The notes beneath the pieces were generated by a model. The model was not told the DNA's origin, searched no databases, and saw only the letters and a program-made list of their open reading frames with translations. Position numbers and translations under genes: made by a program. Below are positions 1-11,124 of a stretch of DNA of 64,000 nucleotides, piece by piece (positions within the stretch are counted from its first letter, which is position 1; the number at the start of each line of letters is the position of its first letter). Source of the stretch: Muricoccus nepalensis (lineage in GTDB: Bacteria; Pseudomonadota; Alphaproteobacteria; Acetobacterales; Acetobacteraceae); assembly GCF_006438825.1 (NCBI RefSeq), contig NZ_RCZP01000023.1:1-64000 (forward strand). The letters run 5' to 3'.

Positions 1-240
1 GCCCCGCCGGCCGGCGTTCGCCCGGCGACGGCGCCGGCCGCCGCCCCGCGCGCGCCCGCGCCGCCAACGGCGCCCTCGCTCGCGCCGCCCGTGCCGCTGC
101 GGGTCACGGACCTGCTGCGCGAGACGACGATCGGGCGCATCCGCTTCACCCTGGCGGCCCAGGCCGCGACCCTCGACGGCGCGCTCGAGGAGGCGATGGC
201 CGGGGAGCCGGAGCCGGCCGCGAGCGATGAGGCTCGGTGA
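1..240 (+). CDS. C-terminal fragment, probably FtsI (penicillin-binding protein 3)
   Basis: An open frame enters from the left edge and ends at the TGA at 238-240. It encodes 79 residues: an Ala/Pro-rich linker of about 30 residues, then a short mixed segment (VPLRVTDLLRETTIGRIRF) and an acidic tail. The stop lies 14 nt inside murE, so the two genes are translationally linked. In alphaproteobacterial dcw clusters the gene directly before murE is normally ftsI, the septal transpeptidase, and a low-complexity tail fits that. No catalytic motif is in the window, so the identity rests on position alone. Confidence 0.5.
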   Translation, partial: APPAGVRPATAPAAAPRAPAPPTAPSLAPPVPLRVTDLLRETTIGRIRFTLAAQAATLDGALEEAMAGEPEPAASDEAR

Positions 241-1690
241 CCTGATGGCCGGCCTCGATCTCCGCGCCCCCCGCCAGGACGGCCCGCCGGAGATCACGGG
301 GCTGACGGCGGACAGCCGCCAGGTGGTGCCCGGCGCCCTCTTCGCGGCGCTGCCGGGCGCGCGGACCGACGGGCGCGAGCACATCGAGGACGCGGTGCGG
401 CGCGGCGCGATCGCCGTGCTGGCGCCCGAGGGCACGGAATGGCCGCCCGGCGTGCCGCCGCGCGCGCTTCTGACCGCGAGCGACCCGCGCCGCGCGCTGG
501 CGCTGATGGCTGCGCGCTTCCACGGCGCGCAGCCCGGCACGGTCGTCGCCGTGACCGGCACGAACGGTAAGACGAGCACGGCGGAGTTCCTTCGCCAGGT
601 CTGGTCGCTGGGCGGGCAGCGCGCGGCCTCGATGGGCACGCTCGGCCTCGTGGCGGAGGGCTTCCCGCCGGGCCCCTCCCTCACCACGCCCGACCCGGTC
701 TCGCTGCACGCGACGCTCGCCGCGATCGCGCGGGGGGGCGTGACGCACGCGGCGATGGAGGCCTCCTCGCACGGGCTGGAGCAGCGGCGGCTCGACGGCG
801 TGACCCTCGCGGGCGCCGCCTTCTCCAACCTCACGCGGGACCATCTCGACTACCACCGCACGGTCGAGGCCTACCGCGCGGCGAAGCTCCGGCTCTTCGA
901 CACGCTGCTCGAGCCTGGCCGCCCGGCCGTCGTGAACGCCGACATGGACGCGGCGACGCTCGAGGCGCTGCGCGCCGTCGCCGGCTCGCGCCGCCTGCGG
1001 CTGCTGACGGTGGGCGAGGCCGGGGCGGACGCGCGGCTGCTGCGCCACGCGCCGCTGCCGGACGGGCAGGAGATCGAGGTCTCGCTCTTCGGCCGGCGCG
1101 AGACGGTGCGGCTGCCGCTCGTCGGGCGCTACCAGGCGGACAACGTGCTCCTCGCCGCGGCTCTGGCCGTCGCGACCGGCCTGCCGGCGGACCGCGTGCT
1201 GGCCGCGCTGCCGTGGCTGTCCGGCGTGCGGGGGCGGATGGAGTTGGCCGCGCGGCTGCCGAACGGCGCGGCGGTCTACGTCGACTACGCCCACACGCCG
1301 GATGCGCTGGAGCGGCTGCTGGCGGCGCTGCGCCCGCACGCGGCGCGGCTGCACGTCGTGCTCGGCGCGGGCGGGGACCGCGACCCCGGCAAGCGCCCGC
1401 TGATGGGCGCGGCCGGCGCGGCGCTCGCCGACCGGGTGGTGGTGACGGACGACAACCCCCGCAGCGAGGACCCGGCCGCGATCCGCGCGGCGGTGCTCGC
1501 GGCCTGCCCGGGCGGGATCGAGATCGGCGGGCGCGAGGCCGCGATCGCCGAGGCCATGGCCGCGCTCGGCCCCGGCGACGTGCTGGCGGTGGCGGGCAAG
1601 GGGCACGAGAGCGGCCAGACGATCGGCGGCGTGACGCATCCCTTCGACGACGTCGCGGTGGTGCGGCGCCTCGCGGGGATCGACGCGTGA
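227..1690 (+). CDS. murE: UDP-MurNAc-L-Ala-D-Glu:meso-diaminopimelate ligase MurE
   Basis: MurE is the cytoplasmic ATP-dependent ligase that adds the third residue of the peptidoglycan stem peptide. The 487-residue product has the Mur-ligase ATP loop GTNGKTS at about residues 111-117 and a conserved ASSHGL motif at about 178. DNPR at about 408-411 is the signature of enzymes using meso-diaminopimelate rather than lysine. Length matches the family (about 490). The ATG at 227 lies 14 nt before the end of the upstream gene. The stop overlaps the GTG of murF by 4 nt, so these genes are almost certainly co-translated. Confidence 0.97.
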   Translation: MRLGDLMAGLDLRAPRQDGPPEITGLTADSRQVVPGALFAALPGARTDGREHIEDAVRRGAIAVLAPEGTEWPPGVPPRALLTASDPRRALALMAARFHGAQPGTVVAVTGTNGKTSTAEFLRQVWSLGGQRAASMGTLGLVAEGFPPGPSLTTPDPVSLHATLAAIARGGVTHAAMEASSHGLEQRRLDGVTLAGAAFSNLTRDHLDYHRTVEAYRAAKLRLFDTLLEPGRPAVVNADMDAATLEALRAVAGSRRLRLLTVGEAGADARLLRHAPLPDGQEIEVSLFGRRETVRLPLVGRYQADNVLLAAALAVATGLPADRVLAALPWLSGVRGRMELAARLPNGAAVYVDYAHTPDALERLLAALRPHAARLHVVLGAGGDRDPGKRPLMGAAGAALADRVVVTDDNPRSEDPAAIRAAVLAACPGGIEIGGREAAIAEAMAALGPGDVLAVAGKGHESGQTIGGVTHPFDDVAVVRRLAGIDA

Positions 1691-3087
1691 GCACGCCGCT
1701 CTGGGACGCGGCCTCGCTCCGCGCGGCGACGGGCGGGGCGGCGGCGGAGGGCCTGGCCGTCTCCGGCGTCTCGATCGACAGCCGCGCGGTGGCGCCGGGC
1801 GACCTCTTCGTCGCGCTGCGCGACACCCGGGACGGGCACGACTTCGTGGCGGACGCCCTCGCGCGCGGCGCCGGGGCCGCCATGGTGGACCGCGCGCCGG
1901 CCGGATTGAGCGAGAGCGCGCCGCTGCTCCGCGTGGGCGACACGCTGGCCGGGCTGACGGCGCTCGGCGCGGCCGGGCGCGCGCGCTCCCCCGCCCGCTT
2001 CGTGGCCGTCACGGGAAGCGTAGGCAAGACGAGCACGAAGGAGATGCTGGCGGCCGGGCTCTCGGCCGCGGGGCGCGTCCACGCGGCGGCGGCGAGCTAC
2101 AACAACCATTGGGGCGTGCCGCTGACCCTCGCGCGGATGCCGGTCGAGGCCGAGTTCGGCGTGATCGAGATCGGCATGAACGCGCGGGGCGAGATCGCGC
2201 CGCTGTCCCGCCTCGCGCGGCCGCACGTCGCGATCGTCACGGTCATCGCGCCCGCGCATCTCGGGCGGCTGGGCTCGATCGAGGCCATCGCCGAGGAGAA
2301 GGCCGACATCGTCGAGGGGCTGGAGCCCGGCGGGACGGTGGTGCTGCCGGCCGAGGGCGAGCAGGCCGCACGGCTGCAGCGTCGCGCGGCGACCGCGGGG
2401 GTGCGGGCGGTGCTGTTCGGCGAGGGAGAGGGCGCCGAGGCGCGGCTGCTCGCCTGGCGCGGCGAGGCCGACCGGCAGTCCTTCCGCGTCGCCCTCGGGG
2501 CCGAGGAGATCGCGGTTTCGCTGGCCGTTCCCGGCCGGCACATGGCGATGAACGCGGTGGCGGCGCTGGCCGCGGCGCGGGCGCTGGGGGTCGATCCCCG
2601 GCGCGTCGCGGAAGGGCTGGCGGGCTTTGCCGCGCTGGCCGGGCGGGGGGCGCGGGTCTCCATCCCCCTCGCCGGAGGGGCGGCGCTGCTGCTCGACGAA
2701 TCCTACAACGCGAATACGACCTCCATGCGTGCGGCCCTCGCCGTCCTGGCGGCACAGGAAGGGACGCGGCGGATTGCCGTGATGGGCGACATGCTGGAAC
2801 TCGGGGACCAGGGCGCGGCGATGCACGCGGCGCTGGCGGCGGAGGCGGCGGCGAGCGCCGACCTCGTCTTCACCTGCGGGCCGCAGATGGCGGCGCTGCA
2901 CGCGGCGCTGCCGGCCGCGCGGCGCGGCGCGCACGCCGCCGACAGCGCGGCGCTGGCGCCGATCGTCGCGGAGGCGATCCGCGCGGGCGACGCGGTGCTC
3001 GTGAAGGGCTCGCTCGGCAGCCGCATGGCCGCCGTGGTGCGGGCGGTGAAGGGGCTGGGCGAGGCGGGCCGGGGGGCCGCGGCATGA
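1687..3087 (+). CDS. murF: UDP-MurNAc-tripeptide:D-Ala-D-Ala ligase MurF
   Basis: MurF completes the cytoplasmic UDP-MurNAc-pentapeptide by adding D-Ala-D-Ala. The 466-residue product carries the ATP loop GSVGKTS at about residues 110-116, the N-terminal SIDSRAV segment, and the C-terminal MGDMLELG motif typical of MurF. I chose the GTG at 1687, which forms a GTGA overlap with the murE stop, because the frame upstream of it is only an out-of-frame reading of murE. The 3' end overlaps mraY by an ATGA. Confidence 0.96.
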   Translation: MSTPLWDAASLRAATGGAAAEGLAVSGVSIDSRAVAPGDLFVALRDTRDGHDFVADALARGAGAAMVDRAPAGLSESAPLLRVGDTLAGLTALGAAGRARSPARFVAVTGSVGKTSTKEMLAAGLSAAGRVHAAAASYNNHWGVPLTLARMPVEAEFGVIEIGMNARGEIAPLSRLARPHVAIVTVIAPAHLGRLGSIEAIAEEKADIVEGLEPGGTVVLPAEGEQAARLQRRAATAGVRAVLFGEGEGAEARLLAWRGEADRQSFRVALGAEEIAVSLAVPGRHMAMNAVAALAAARALGVDPRRVAEGLAGFAALAGRGARVSIPLAGGAALLLDESYNANTTSMRAALAVLAAQEGTRRIAVMGDMLELGDQGAAMHAALAAEAAASADLVFTCGPQMAALHAALPAARRGAHAADSAALAPIVAEAIRAGDAVLVKGSLGSRMAAVVRAVKGLGEAGRGAAA

Positions 3088-4169
3088 TCCCCGCGCTGCT
3101 CGCCGCCCCCGGCGACCTCATCATCTTCAACCTGTTCCGCTACCTCACCTTCCGCGCGGGCGCCGCCTGCCTGACGGCGTTGGTGGTCTCGCTCCTTTTC
3201 GGGCCGATGGTGATCCGCGGCCTCCGCGGCTTCCAGCGCGGCGGGCAGCCGATCCGAGCCGACGGGCCGGAGCGGCACCTGATCGAGAAGAAGGGCACGC
3301 CCACCATGGGCGGGGTGCTCATCCTCATGGCGCTTACCGTCTCCACCCTTCTCTGGGCGGATCTCCGCAACGGCATGGTCTGGTCGGTGCTCGTGCTCAC
3401 CCTCGGCTTCGGGCTGCTGGGCTTCGCCGACGACTGGCTGAAGGTGACAAAGCGGAACACGAAGGGCGTCTCGGCCCGCGGCAAGCTCGTGGTGCAGTTC
3501 GGCCTCGCGCTGCTGGTCGCCGTCGCCATCCTCTGGTTCGTGCCGCCGGAGCTGAACGCGAGCCTCACCATCCCCGTCTTCAAGGAGGTGCTGATCCCCT
3601 TCAGCGTCTTCTTCCCCCTCGTCGCCATGCTGGTGATGGTCGGCGCCTCGAACGCGGTGAACCTGACGGACGGGCTCGACGGGCTGGCCATCGTGCCCGT
3701 GATGATCGCGGCCGGGGTCTTCGCGCTGATCGCCTATCTCGTCGGCAACCGGGTCTTCTCGGAGTATCTCCAGCTCCACTTCGTGCCGGGCACGGGCGAG
3801 CTCGCGGTGTTCTGCTCGGCGCTGATCGGGGCGGGGCTCGGCTTCCTCTGGTTCAACGCGCCGCCGGCGGCCGTCTTCATGGGCGACACGGGCAGCCTGG
3901 CGCTGGGCGGCGCCCTCGGCGCGGTGGCGGTGGCCACGAAGCACGAGGTGGTGCTGGCCATCGTCGGCGGCGTCTTCGTGGTGGAGACGCTGTCGGTCGT
4001 GATCCAGGTCTTCTGGTTCAAGCGCACGGGGCGGCGGGTCTTCCTCATGGCGCCGCTGCACCACCACTTCGAGAAGAAGGGCTGGGCCGAGCCGACCATC
4101 GTGATCCGCTTCTGGATCATCTCGATGATCCTGGCCCTCGTCGGCCTTTCCACCCTGAAGATCCGGTGA
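3084..4169 (+). CDS. mraY: Phospho-MurNAc-pentapeptide transferase MraY
   Basis: MraY is the integral membrane enzyme that transfers phospho-MurNAc-pentapeptide to undecaprenyl phosphate, giving lipid I. The 361-residue product has about ten hydrophobic segments. It shows the catalytic aspartates in FADDW (about 115-118) and NLTDGLDG (about 193-200), the [11 protein letters not shown] loop (about 267) and the [11 protein letters not shown] motif near residue 320. Start and stop overlap murF (ATGA) and murD (GTGA). Length agrees with the usual 360. Confidence 0.97.
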   Translation: MIPALLAAPGDLIIFNLFRYLTFRAGAACLTALVVSLLFGPMVIRGLRGFQRGGQPIRADGPERHLIEKKGTPTMGGVLILMALTVSTLLWADLRNGMVWSVLVLTLGFGLLGFADDWLKVTKRNTKGVSARGKLVVQFGLALLVAVAILWFVPPELNASLTIPVFKEVLIPFSVFFPLVAMLVMVGASNAVNLTDGLDGLAIVPVMIAAGVFALIAYLVGNRVFSEYLQLHFVPGTGELAVFCSALIGAGLGFLWFNAPPAAVFMGDTGSLALGGALGAVAVATKHEVVLAIVGGVFVVETLSVVIQVFWFKRTGRRVFLMAPLHHHFEKKGWAEPTIVIRFWIISMILALVGLSTLKIR

Positions 4170-5509
4170 GCGCCGTGCGGCCCTTCGCCGGCCTCCGCAT
4201 CGCCGTCCTCGGCCTCGGCCGGGCCGGGCTGCCGGCCGCGCGGCGGCTGCGGGAATGGGGCGCGGCGGTGACGGCCTGGGACGACGGCGAGGCAGCGCGG
4301 GCCGTGGCGGGCGACCTCCCGCTCGGCCAGCCCGAGAGCTTCGACCTGTTGATGATCTCGCCGGGCATCCCCCATCGCGGGCCGCGGGCCCACCCGCTGG
4401 CGCTCCGGGCCGCGGCGATCGGGGCGCCGGTGCTCTGCGACGTGGAGTTCCTCTTCCGCGCCGTGCGGGCCGCGGGCAGCCGGGCGCGCTTCGTGGGGAT
4501 CACGGGGACGAACGGGAAGTCCACGACGACGGCGCTGCTGGACCACCTCGGGCGCGCGGCCGGCCTCGCCGTCGCGACCGGCGGCAACCTCGGCCCGCCG
4601 GCGCTCGACATGCCCGTGCTCGGCGACGAGGGCGTCTACATCCTCGAGATGTCCTCCTACTCGGCGGAGCGGCTGGACAGGACGCGTTTCGACATCGGAG
4701 CGCTGCTCAACCTCTCCCCGGACCATCTCGACCGGCACGGGGACATGGCGGGCTACGCCGCGGCGAAGGCGCGCGTGCTGCTGGGCAACCAGGTCTCGGT
4801 CATGGGGATGGACGACGCGGCCACGCGCGCCGTCGCACCCGGCGGGCGCCGCGTGCCGGTCTCGGGCCGCGCGCCGCAGCCGGGCGGGGTCTGGGCGGAG
4901 GGCGCGATCCTGCGCGACGACGCCGGCGTCATCGCCGACCTCTCGGGCGCGCTGGCCCTGCCCGGCGTGCACAACGCGCAGAACGCGGCGGCCGCCGCGG
5001 CCCTCGCCTTCGCGCTGGGGATCGACCGGGCGACGGTCGGCGCCGCGCTGCTGACCTACCCGGGCCTGCCGCACCGCCAGGAGAATGTCGGCTCGGTGGG
5101 CGGGGTGACCTTCCTCAACGACAGCAAGGCGACGAACGCGGACAGCGCGGCCTATGCCCTGGCCTGCCACGACCGGCTGGTCTGGATCGCGGGCGGGGTG
5201 CCGAAGGCGGGGGGCATCGAGCCGCTCGCCGCCTTCTTCCCGCGCGTGGCGGAGGCGCTGCTGATCGGCCAGGCCGCGGAGGAGTTCGCGGCCACCCTCG
5301 CGGCCCACGGCGTGCCGCACCGGGTCCTCGGCACGCTCGAGGCCGCGGTGCCGGCCGCGCTGGACGCCGCGCGGCGGACCGGCGCCGGCGCCGTGCTGCT
5401 CTCGCCGGCCTGCGCCTCCTTCGACCAGTTCCGCAGCTTCGAGGCGCGGGGCGATTCCTTCCGTGCCCTCGTCGCCGCCCTTTCCAACCGTGAAGCGGAG
5501 GCCGCCTGA
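4166..5509 (+). CDS. murD: UDP-MurNAc-L-Ala:D-glutamate ligase MurD
   Basis: MurD adds D-glutamate to UDP-MurNAc-L-alanine in the cytoplasm. The 447-residue protein has an N-terminal Rossmann-like glycine motif (VLGLGRAG, about 14-21), the ATP loop GTNGKST at about 114-120, and the [11 protein letters not shown] block shared by Mur ligases. Translation starts at the GTG at 4166, which overlaps the mraY stop. The stop TGA shares one base with the ftsW ATG (TGATG). It is in the normal alphaproteobacterial position between mraY and ftsW. Confidence 0.96.
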   Translation: MSAVRPFAGLRIAVLGLGRAGLPAARRLREWGAAVTAWDDGEAARAVAGDLPLGQPESFDLLMISPGIPHRGPRAHPLALRAAAIGAPVLCDVEFLFRAVRAAGSRARFVGITGTNGKSTTTALLDHLGRAAGLAVATGGNLGPPALDMPVLGDEGVYILEMSSYSAERLDRTRFDIGALLNLSPDHLDRHGDMAGYAAAKARVLLGNQVSVMGMDDAATRAVAPGGRRVPVSGRAPQPGGVWAEGAILRDDAGVIADLSGALALPGVHNAQNAAAAAALAFALGIDRATVGAALLTYPGLPHRQENVGSVGGVTFLNDSKATNADSAAYALACHDRLVWIAGGVPKAGGIEPLAAFFPRVAEALLIGQAAEEFAATLAAHGVPHRVLGTLEAAVPAALDAARRTGAGAVLLSPACASFDQFRSFEARGDSFRALVAALSNREAEAA

Positions 5510-6648
5510 TGGCACTCTCCCGCGCCGATACCTCGACCCTGGGCCGCTGGTGGTGGAGCGTCGACCGCTGGACGCTGGCCGCGCTGATGACGCTGGTCGG
5601 CTTCGGCTACCTCATGGTGCTGGCTGCCGCACCGGCCGTCGCCGAGCGCATCGGTGCCTCGTCGCGGAACCTCTTCTTCGCCAAGCAGGTGATGTTCCTT
5701 GCGATGGCGACGACGGTGATGGCGGGCGTGTCGCTCCTGAGCCCGAAGGGGGTGAAGCGGCTGGCCCTGCTCGGCTTCCTCGGCGCGCTCGTGCTCACCA
5801 TCGCGACCCTCCTGATCGGGGCCGAGGTGAAGGGCGCGCGGCGCTGGCTGAACCTGCCGCTGATCGGCTCGCTCCAGCCCTCCGAGTTCCTCAAGCCCTG
5901 CTTCGCCGTCGTCGCGGCCTGGCTGATCGCCGAGGCCAAGGCGGCCGGGCGCCGGGCCTGGGTGCCCTGGGTGATCGTCATCGGGCTCTACGGCTTCGTT
6001 GCCGTGTTGCTGCAGCGCCAGCCCGACATCGGGATGCTGCTCGTCATCACCTCCGTCTTCCTCGCGCAAGTCTTCGTGGCCGGGATCAACATGGCCGTGG
6101 TGACCGCGCTGGGCGGGGTGGGCGTCGCGGGGCTCTTCGGCGCCTACTTCGTCTTCGCCCACTTCCGCGACCGCATGAACCGCTTCCTCTACCCCGAGCA
6201 CGGCAACAACTACCAGGTGGACGTGGCGCTGGAGGCCTTCGGCGCGGGCGGCATAATGGGGGTGGGCCCGGGCGAAGGGCGCATGAAGACCGTGCTGCCC
6301 GACGCCCACGCGGACTTCGTCTTCGCCGTGGTGGGGGAGGAGTTCGGGCTGCTCGTCTGCCTCCTCATCCTCCTGCTCTTCGCCTTCGTCGTTGTCCGCG
6401 GGCTGATGCGGCTGCTGGCGGAGACGGACCTCTACGTCATCCTCGCCGCCTCGGGCCTGCTCACGCAGTTCGGGCTGCAGGCCTTCATCAACATGGCCTC
6501 CTCCCTCCACCTCATTCCCACCAAGGGGATGACGCTGCCCTTCGTCTCCTACGGCGGCTCCTCCGTCATCGCCATCGCGCTCGGCATGGGCTTCCTCCTC
6601 GCCCTCACGCGCAAGCGGATGAGCCGGGCCGAGGAAGGGCCGCTGTGA
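5509..6648 (+). CDS. ftsW: Septal peptidoglycan polymerase FtsW
   Basis: FtsW is the SEDS-family glycosyltransferase that polymerises lipid II at the septum together with FtsI. The 379-residue product has about ten membrane segments. It keeps the family blocks LQPSEFLKPC (about 123), GNNYQVDVALEAFGAGG (about 233) and the C-terminal PFVSYGGSS (about 344). It begins in the TGATG overlap with murD and ends 16 nt before murG. Confidence 0.96.
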   Translation: MALSRADTSTLGRWWWSVDRWTLAALMTLVGFGYLMVLAAAPAVAERIGASSRNLFFAKQVMFLAMATTVMAGVSLLSPKGVKRLALLGFLGALVLTIATLLIGAEVKGARRWLNLPLIGSLQPSEFLKPCFAVVAAWLIAEAKAAGRRAWVPWVIVIGLYGFVAVLLQRQPDIGMLLVITSVFLAQVFVAGINMAVVTALGGVGVAGLFGAYFVFAHFRDRMNRFLYPEHGNNYQVDVALEAFGAGGIMGVGPGEGRMKTVLPDAHADFVFAVVGEEFGLLVCLLILLLFAFVVVRGLMRLLAETDLYVILAASGLLTQFGLQAFINMASSLHLIPTKGMTLPFVSYGGSSVIAIALGMGFLLALTRKRMSRAEEGPL

Positions 6649-6664
6649 CGGGCGGGCGGCCCTG

Positions 6665-7822
6665 ATGCGCGGCCCGGGGGCGCGGCCGGTCGTCATCGCC
6701 GCCGGCGGCACGGGCGGGCACTTCTTCCCGGCCGAGGCGCTGGCCGCGGCGCTCGTCGCGCGCGGCGAGCGGGTGGCGCTGATGACCGACGCGCGCTCCT
6801 CGGCGCTGGACAGCCCGGTCTTCGCGAACGCGGAGCGCTTCATCCTTCCCGGCGCCGGCCTAGCGGGGCGCGGGGTGCTCGCCGCCGCCCGGGGAGCGCT
6901 GGCGCTGGCGCGCGGCACGATCGAGGCGAGGCGCCTGCTGCTCGACCTCAACCCCTCCGTCGTCGTCGGCTTCGGCGGCTACCCCTCGGTGCCGCCGGTG
7001 GTCGCGGCGCGCCTCCTGCCCGCCGCGCGCCGGCCGGCGATCGTGCTGCACGAGCAGAACGCCGTCCTTGGCCGCGCCAACCGGGAGATGGCGCGGGGCG
7101 CGGACCTCCTCGCCCTCTCGCTCGAGGGCACGCGGCGCGTCCCGGCGGGGGCGCGGGCGGAGGTTCTCGGCAACCCCGTGCGCCCCGCCATCGCCGCGCT
7201 GCACGGCGGCGGCTACGAGCGGGCCTCCGGAACGCTGCGGCTGCTCGTCCTCGGCGGCTCGCTCGGGGCGCGGGTCTTCTCGGACGTGGTGCCGGCGGCC
7301 GTCGCCGCCCTGCCGCCCGAGCTGCGGGCGCGGGTCTCGGTGGTGCAGCAGTGCCGGGCGGAGGACCTGGAGCGCACCCGCGCCGCCTACGCGGCGGCGG
7401 GCGTCGCCGCCGAGCTCGCGCCCTTCTTCGGCGACGTCGCGGCGCGCCTGGCCGCCGCCCATCTGGTGGTCGCGCGCGCCGGCGCCTCGACCGTCGCCGA
7501 GATCGCCTGCGCGGGGCGGCCGAGCCTCCTCGTGCCCCTTCCGCACGCCATCGACGACCACCAGACGGGGAACGCCCGTTCCCTTTCGGAGCGCGGCGCG
7601 GCCGAACTGATGCCCCAGGACAGCTTCACGGCGGATTCACTCTCCGCCTCGCTGAAAAACTGCTTTCTCGCACCGGAAACCCTGGACGAAACGGCCCGCG
7701 CTGCGGCACTTCTCGGCAGGGCCGACGCCGCCGAGAGATTGGCGGACCGGGTCCTCTCACTGGCTGACGTCGCATCGCCGCTTCGCGGTGGGTCCGGATC
7801 GCCCCTCGGGAAAGCTGCCTGA
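6665..7822 (+). CDS. murG: Lipid II-forming GlcNAc transferase MurG
   Basis: MurG transfers GlcNAc from UDP-GlcNAc to lipid I at the inner face of the membrane. The 385-residue GT-B protein has the N-terminal AAGGTGGH loop (about 12-19), the second glycine loop LGGSLGA (about 195) and the GASTVAEI block of the UDP-GlcNAc site (about 274). The C-terminal 60 residues are less conserved and less GC-biased. Only one base separates its stop from the murC ATG. Confidence 0.96.
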   Translation: MRGPGARPVVIAAGGTGGHFFPAEALAAALVARGERVALMTDARSSALDSPVFANAERFILPGAGLAGRGVLAAARGALALARGTIEARRLLLDLNPSVVVGFGGYPSVPPVVAARLLPAARRPAIVLHEQNAVLGRANREMARGADLLALSLEGTRRVPAGARAEVLGNPVRPAIAALHGGGYERASGTLRLLVLGGSLGARVFSDVVPAAVAALPPELRARVSVVQQCRAEDLERTRAAYAAAGVAAELAPFFGDVAARLAAAHLVVARAGASTVAEIACAGRPSLLVPLPHAIDDHQTGNARSLSERGAAELMPQDSFTADSLSASLKNCFLAPETLDETARAAALLGRADAAERLADRVLSLADVASPLRGGSGSPLGKAA

Positions 7823-7823
7823 C

Positions 7824-9269
7824 ATGCGCGCCCTTCCGCTCAACATCGGCCCCATCCACTTCGTGGGCATCGGCGGCATCGGGATGTCCGGCATCGCGGA
7901 GGTGCTGCACAACCTCGGCTACCAGGTCCAGGGCAGCGACATCGCCGAGGGCTACAACGTCACCCGCCTGCGCGCGGCGGGGATCGCCGTCTCGATCGGC
8001 CACGCGGAGGAGAATCTCGGCGCCGCCCAGGTCGTGGTGATCTCGTCGGCGGTGAAGAAGGACAACCCGGAGGTCCAGGCGGCCCGCGCCCGCTTCCTGC
8101 CCGTGGTCCGCCGCGCCGAGATGCTGGCCGAGCTGATGCGGCTGAAGTGGTCCATCGCGGTCGGCGGCACCCATGGCAAGACCACCACGACCTCCCTCGT
8201 CGCCTGCGTGCTCGAGGCCGCGAAGATCGACCCGACCGTGATCAACGGCGGCATCGTCAACGCCTACGGCACCAACACCCGGCTCGGCGCCGGCGAGTGG
8301 ATGGTGGTGGAGGCCGACGAGAGCGACGGCTCCTTCCTCAAGCTGCCGGCCGTGGTGGCGGTCGTCACCAACATCGACCCCGAGCACCTCGACCACTGGG
8401 GCACGGCGGATTCCATGAACGAGGGCTATGCCCAGTTCGTCGGGAACATCCCCTTCTACGGCTTCGCGGTGCTCTGCGCCGACCACCCGCAGGTGCAAGC
8501 GATGATCCCGCGCCTGTCGGACCGCCGGCTGATCACCTACGGCTTCTCCCCCCAGGCGGATGTCCGGGCCGAGCGCGTCATCACCGACCGCATGGGCGCG
8601 ACCTTCGAGGTGGTGGTGCAGGACCGGCTGAACCGGCGCTCGCGCGCCCTCAAGCCCTTCCGGCTGCCGATGCTCGGCCAGCACAACGTGCTGAACGCGC
8701 TCGCCGCCATCGCCATCGGCGTGGAGATGGAGGTGCCGGAGGAGACGATCCGCATGGCGCTCGCCACCTTCAAGGGCGTGAAGCGCCGCTTCACCCGGGC
8801 GGGCGAGGCCGGCGGCATCACCGTCATCGACGACTACGGCCACCACCCCGTGGAGATCGCGGCGGTGCTGAAGGCCGCCCGCCAGGCCGGCGCGCGGGAC
8901 GTGATCGCCGTCGTGCAGCCGCACCGCTACTCCCGCCTCGACGCCCTGTTCGAGGAGTTCTGCACCTGCATGAACGACGCGGGCACGGTGATCGTGGCCG
9001 ATGTCTACGCGGCCGGCGAGGCGCCCATCCCCGAGCGCGACCAGGACGCGCTGGTCGAGGGGCTGCGCGCCCACGGCCACCGCTCCGTCGTGCCGCTGCC
9101 CGGGCCGGACCACCTGGCGGAGATGGTGCACGCCATCGCGCGGCCCGGCGACTACGTCGTCTGCCTCGGCGCCGGGAACATCACCACCTGGGCCCACGCC
9201 CTGCCCGCCCAGCTCGCCGAGCTGCAGGCCAAGAGCGGCGGGCCGCGCCGGATCAAGGGCGCGGCATGA
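7824..9269 (+). CDS. murC: UDP-MurNAc:L-alanine ligase MurC
   Basis: MurC starts the stem peptide by joining L-alanine to UDP-MurNAc. The 481-residue product opens with the UDP-binding glycine motif [12 protein letters not shown] (about 12-23). It has the ATP loop GGTHGKTT at about 114-121 and the metal-binding EADESDGSF block near 163. A GTG at 7788 is in frame, but it would place translation inside murG. The ATG at 7824 gives the canonical MurC N-terminus and is preferred. The stop overlaps murB by an ATGA. Confidence 0.96.
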   Translation: MRALPLNIGPIHFVGIGGIGMSGIAEVLHNLGYQVQGSDIAEGYNVTRLRAAGIAVSIGHAEENLGAAQVVVISSAVKKDNPEVQAARARFLPVVRRAEMLAELMRLKWSIAVGGTHGKTTTTSLVACVLEAAKIDPTVINGGIVNAYGTNTRLGAGEWMVVEADESDGSFLKLPAVVAVVTNIDPEHLDHWGTADSMNEGYAQFVGNIPFYGFAVLCADHPQVQAMIPRLSDRRLITYGFSPQADVRAERVITDRMGATFEVVVQDRLNRRSRALKPFRLPMLGQHNVLNALAAIAIGVEMEVPEETIRMALATFKGVKRRFTRAGEAGGITVIDDYGHHPVEIAAVLKAARQAGARDVIAVVQPHRYSRLDALFEEFCTCMNDAGTVIVADVYAAGEAPIPERDQDALVEGLRAHGHRSVVPLPGPDHLAEMVHAIARPGDYVVCLGAGNITTWAHALPAQLAELQAKSGGPRRIKGAA

Positions 9270-10171
9270 GCGCCTCCGTCGACATGACGGAGAGCCCCCT
9301 CCCCGCCCTGCGCGGGCGCGTGCAGGCGGGGGCGGCGCTCGGGGCCACGACGTGGTTCCGCGTGGGCGGCCCGGCCGACTGGCTCGTGCGCCCGGCCGAT
9401 GCCGACGACCTGCTGCGCCTCCTGCGCCGCGCGACCCTGCCCATCACCGTGATCGGCGCCGCCTCCAACCTCATCGTGCGGGACGGCGGCGTGCGCGGCA
9501 TCGTGCTGCGCCTGGCCCGCGGCTTCGGGGATGTCGAGGTCGAGGCGGACGGGGTGGTCGCGGGGGCGGCGGCGCTCGACGCCGTGGTGGCCGAGCACGC
9601 GGCGGCGGCCGCGCTCTCGGGCCTCGAGTTCCTCTCGGGCATCCCGGGCAGCATCGGCGGCGCGGTGGCCATGAACGCCGGCGCCTACGGGTCCGAGGTC
9701 GCGGACGTGCTCGACTGGGCGGAGATCGCGACGGCGGACGGGCTGTTCCGCGTGCGCGCGGCCGACCTCCGCCTCTCCTACCGCCGCGCCCTCCTGCCGG
9801 CCGGCGGCGTGGTGGTGCGGGCGCGCTTCCGTGCCGTGCCGGGCGACGCGGAGGCCATCGCGGCCCGCATGGCCGCGATCCGCGAGAGCCGCGAGGCGAC
9901 GCAGCCCGTGCGGGCGCGCACCGGCGGCTCCACCTTCGCCAACCCGCCGGGCCACAAGGCCTGGGCGCTGATCGACGCCGCGGGCTTCCGCGGGCGCGTG
10001 ATGGGCGGGGCTCAGGTGAGCGAGAAGCACTGCAACTTCCTCCTCAACACCGGCGACGCCACGGCCGCCGATCTCGAGGATCTCGGCGAGGCGGTGCGCG
10101 CCGCCGTGCTGGCCCATTCCGGCGTCTCGCTCGAATGGGAGATCAGGCGCATCGGAGAGCGTTCGGCATGA
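9266..10171 (+). CDS. murB: UDP-N-acetylenolpyruvoylglucosamine reductase MurB
   Basis: MurB is the FAD- and NADPH-dependent reductase that makes UDP-MurNAc. The 301-residue product has an FAD_binding_4 domain with the [20 protein letters not shown] block (about 121-140) and the C-terminal MurB domain with [10 protein letters not shown] and [11 protein letters not shown]. The size fits the shorter type I/II enzymes of this class. Its ATG overlaps the murC stop and its TGA overlaps the ddl ATG, so it is read as part of the same operon. Confidence 0.96.
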   Translation: MSASVDMTESPLPALRGRVQAGAALGATTWFRVGGPADWLVRPADADDLLRLLRRATLPITVIGAASNLIVRDGGVRGIVLRLARGFGDVEVEADGVVAGAAALDAVVAEHAAAAALSGLEFLSGIPGSIGGAVAMNAGAYGSEVADVLDWAEIATADGLFRVRAADLRLSYRRALLPAGGVVVRARFRAVPGDAEAIAARMAAIRESREATQPVRARTGGSTFANPPGHKAWALIDAAGFRGRVMGGAQVSEKHCNFLLNTGDATAADLEDLGEAVRAAVLAHSGVSLEWEIRRIGERSA

Positions 10172-11124
10172 CGCGCGTCACGGTCCTTCTCGGCGGCCTG
10201 TCCAGCGAGCGCGAGGTGTCGCTCTCCTCCGGGCGCGAGATCGCGCACGCGCTGCGCGAGGCGGGCTACGAGGTGACGACCCTCGACCCCGGTTCCGACC
10301 TCGGCGCCGTGGTGGCGGCGCTCGCCGCCTCGCGCCCGGACGCCGTCTTCAACGCGCTCCACGGCCGCTTCGGCGAGGACGGGTCCATCCAGGGCGTGCT
10401 CGACTGGATGGGCATCCCCTACACGCATTCGGGGCTGCGCGCCTCGGCGGTCGCGATGGACAAGGCGGCGGCCAAGGCCTGCTTCGCCCAGGCCGGGCTT
10501 CCGGTCGCGCCGCACCGGCTGCTGGAGGCGCGCGACCTCGCCGAGGCCGATCCCCTCCCCCTCCCCTACGTCGTGAAGCCGGTGCGCGAGGGTTCCTCGG
10601 TCGGCGTGCACATCCTGCGCGAGCGCGACAACCGCCGCGCCGAGATCGCGGCCTCCTGGTGCTGGGGCGAGATCATCGCCGAGCCCTATATCCCCGGCCG
10701 CGAGCTGACGGTCGCGGTGATGGAGGACCGGGCGCTGGCGGTGACGGAGATCGCGACCGGCCACGCCTTCTACGACTACGACGCGAAATACGCGGAAGGC
10801 GGGTCTCGCCACGTCATTCCCGCCGAGGTGCCCGACGACGTCCGCGCGCGCGCCATGGCGGTCGCGGTCGCGGCCCACGCGGCGCTCGGCTGCCGCGGCG
10901 TCTCGCGGGCGGACTTCCGCTGGGACGACGCCCGGCCCGGCGCCGAGGGGCTCGTGCTGCTGGAGGTGAACACCCAGCCCGGCATGACGCCGACCTCCCT
11001 CGTGCCGGAGCAGGCCGCCTATTGCGGCATCCGCTTCCCGGAGCTCTGCGCCTGGATGGTGCGCCAGGCGCGGCACGACGGGATGCCGCGGGATGGGGCG
11101 AAGGGGTTCCGCGATGCCGCGTAA
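10168..11124 (+). CDS. ddl: D-alanine:D-alanine ligase
   Basis: Ddl makes the D-Ala-D-Ala dipeptide used by MurF. The 318-residue ATP-grasp protein has HGRFGEDGSIQG (about 68-79), the VVKPVREGSSVGV nucleotide loop (about 132), and metal ligands in RADFRWDD and EVNTQPGMTPTSLVP (about 270-285). The start at 10168 forms an ATGA overlap with murB. The 3' end runs 11 nt into ftsQ, which is unusual only in being longer than the other overlaps here. Confidence 0.96.
   Translation: MTRVTVLLGGLSSEREVSLSSGREIAHALREAGYEVTTLDPGSDLGAVVAALAASRPDAVFNALHGRFGEDGSIQGVLDWMGIPYTHSGLRASAVAMDKAAAKACFAQAGLPVAPHRLLEARDLAEADPLPLPYVVKPVREGSSVGVHILRERDNRRAEIAASWCWGEIIAEPYIPGRELTVAVMEDRALAVTEIATGHAFYDYDAKYAEGGSRHVIPAEVPDDVRARAMAVAVAAHAALGCRGVSRADFRWDDARPGAEGLVLLEVNTQPGMTPTSLVPEQAAYCGIRFPELCAWMVRQARHDGMPRDGAKGFRDAA

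Noticed and set aside
146-1639. Long minus-strand open frame opposite murE and similar antisense frames opposite most genes
   Set aside because: Arg/Ala/Gly/Pro-rich translations without family resemblance. They arise because stop codons are rare in non-coding frames of very GC-rich DNA.
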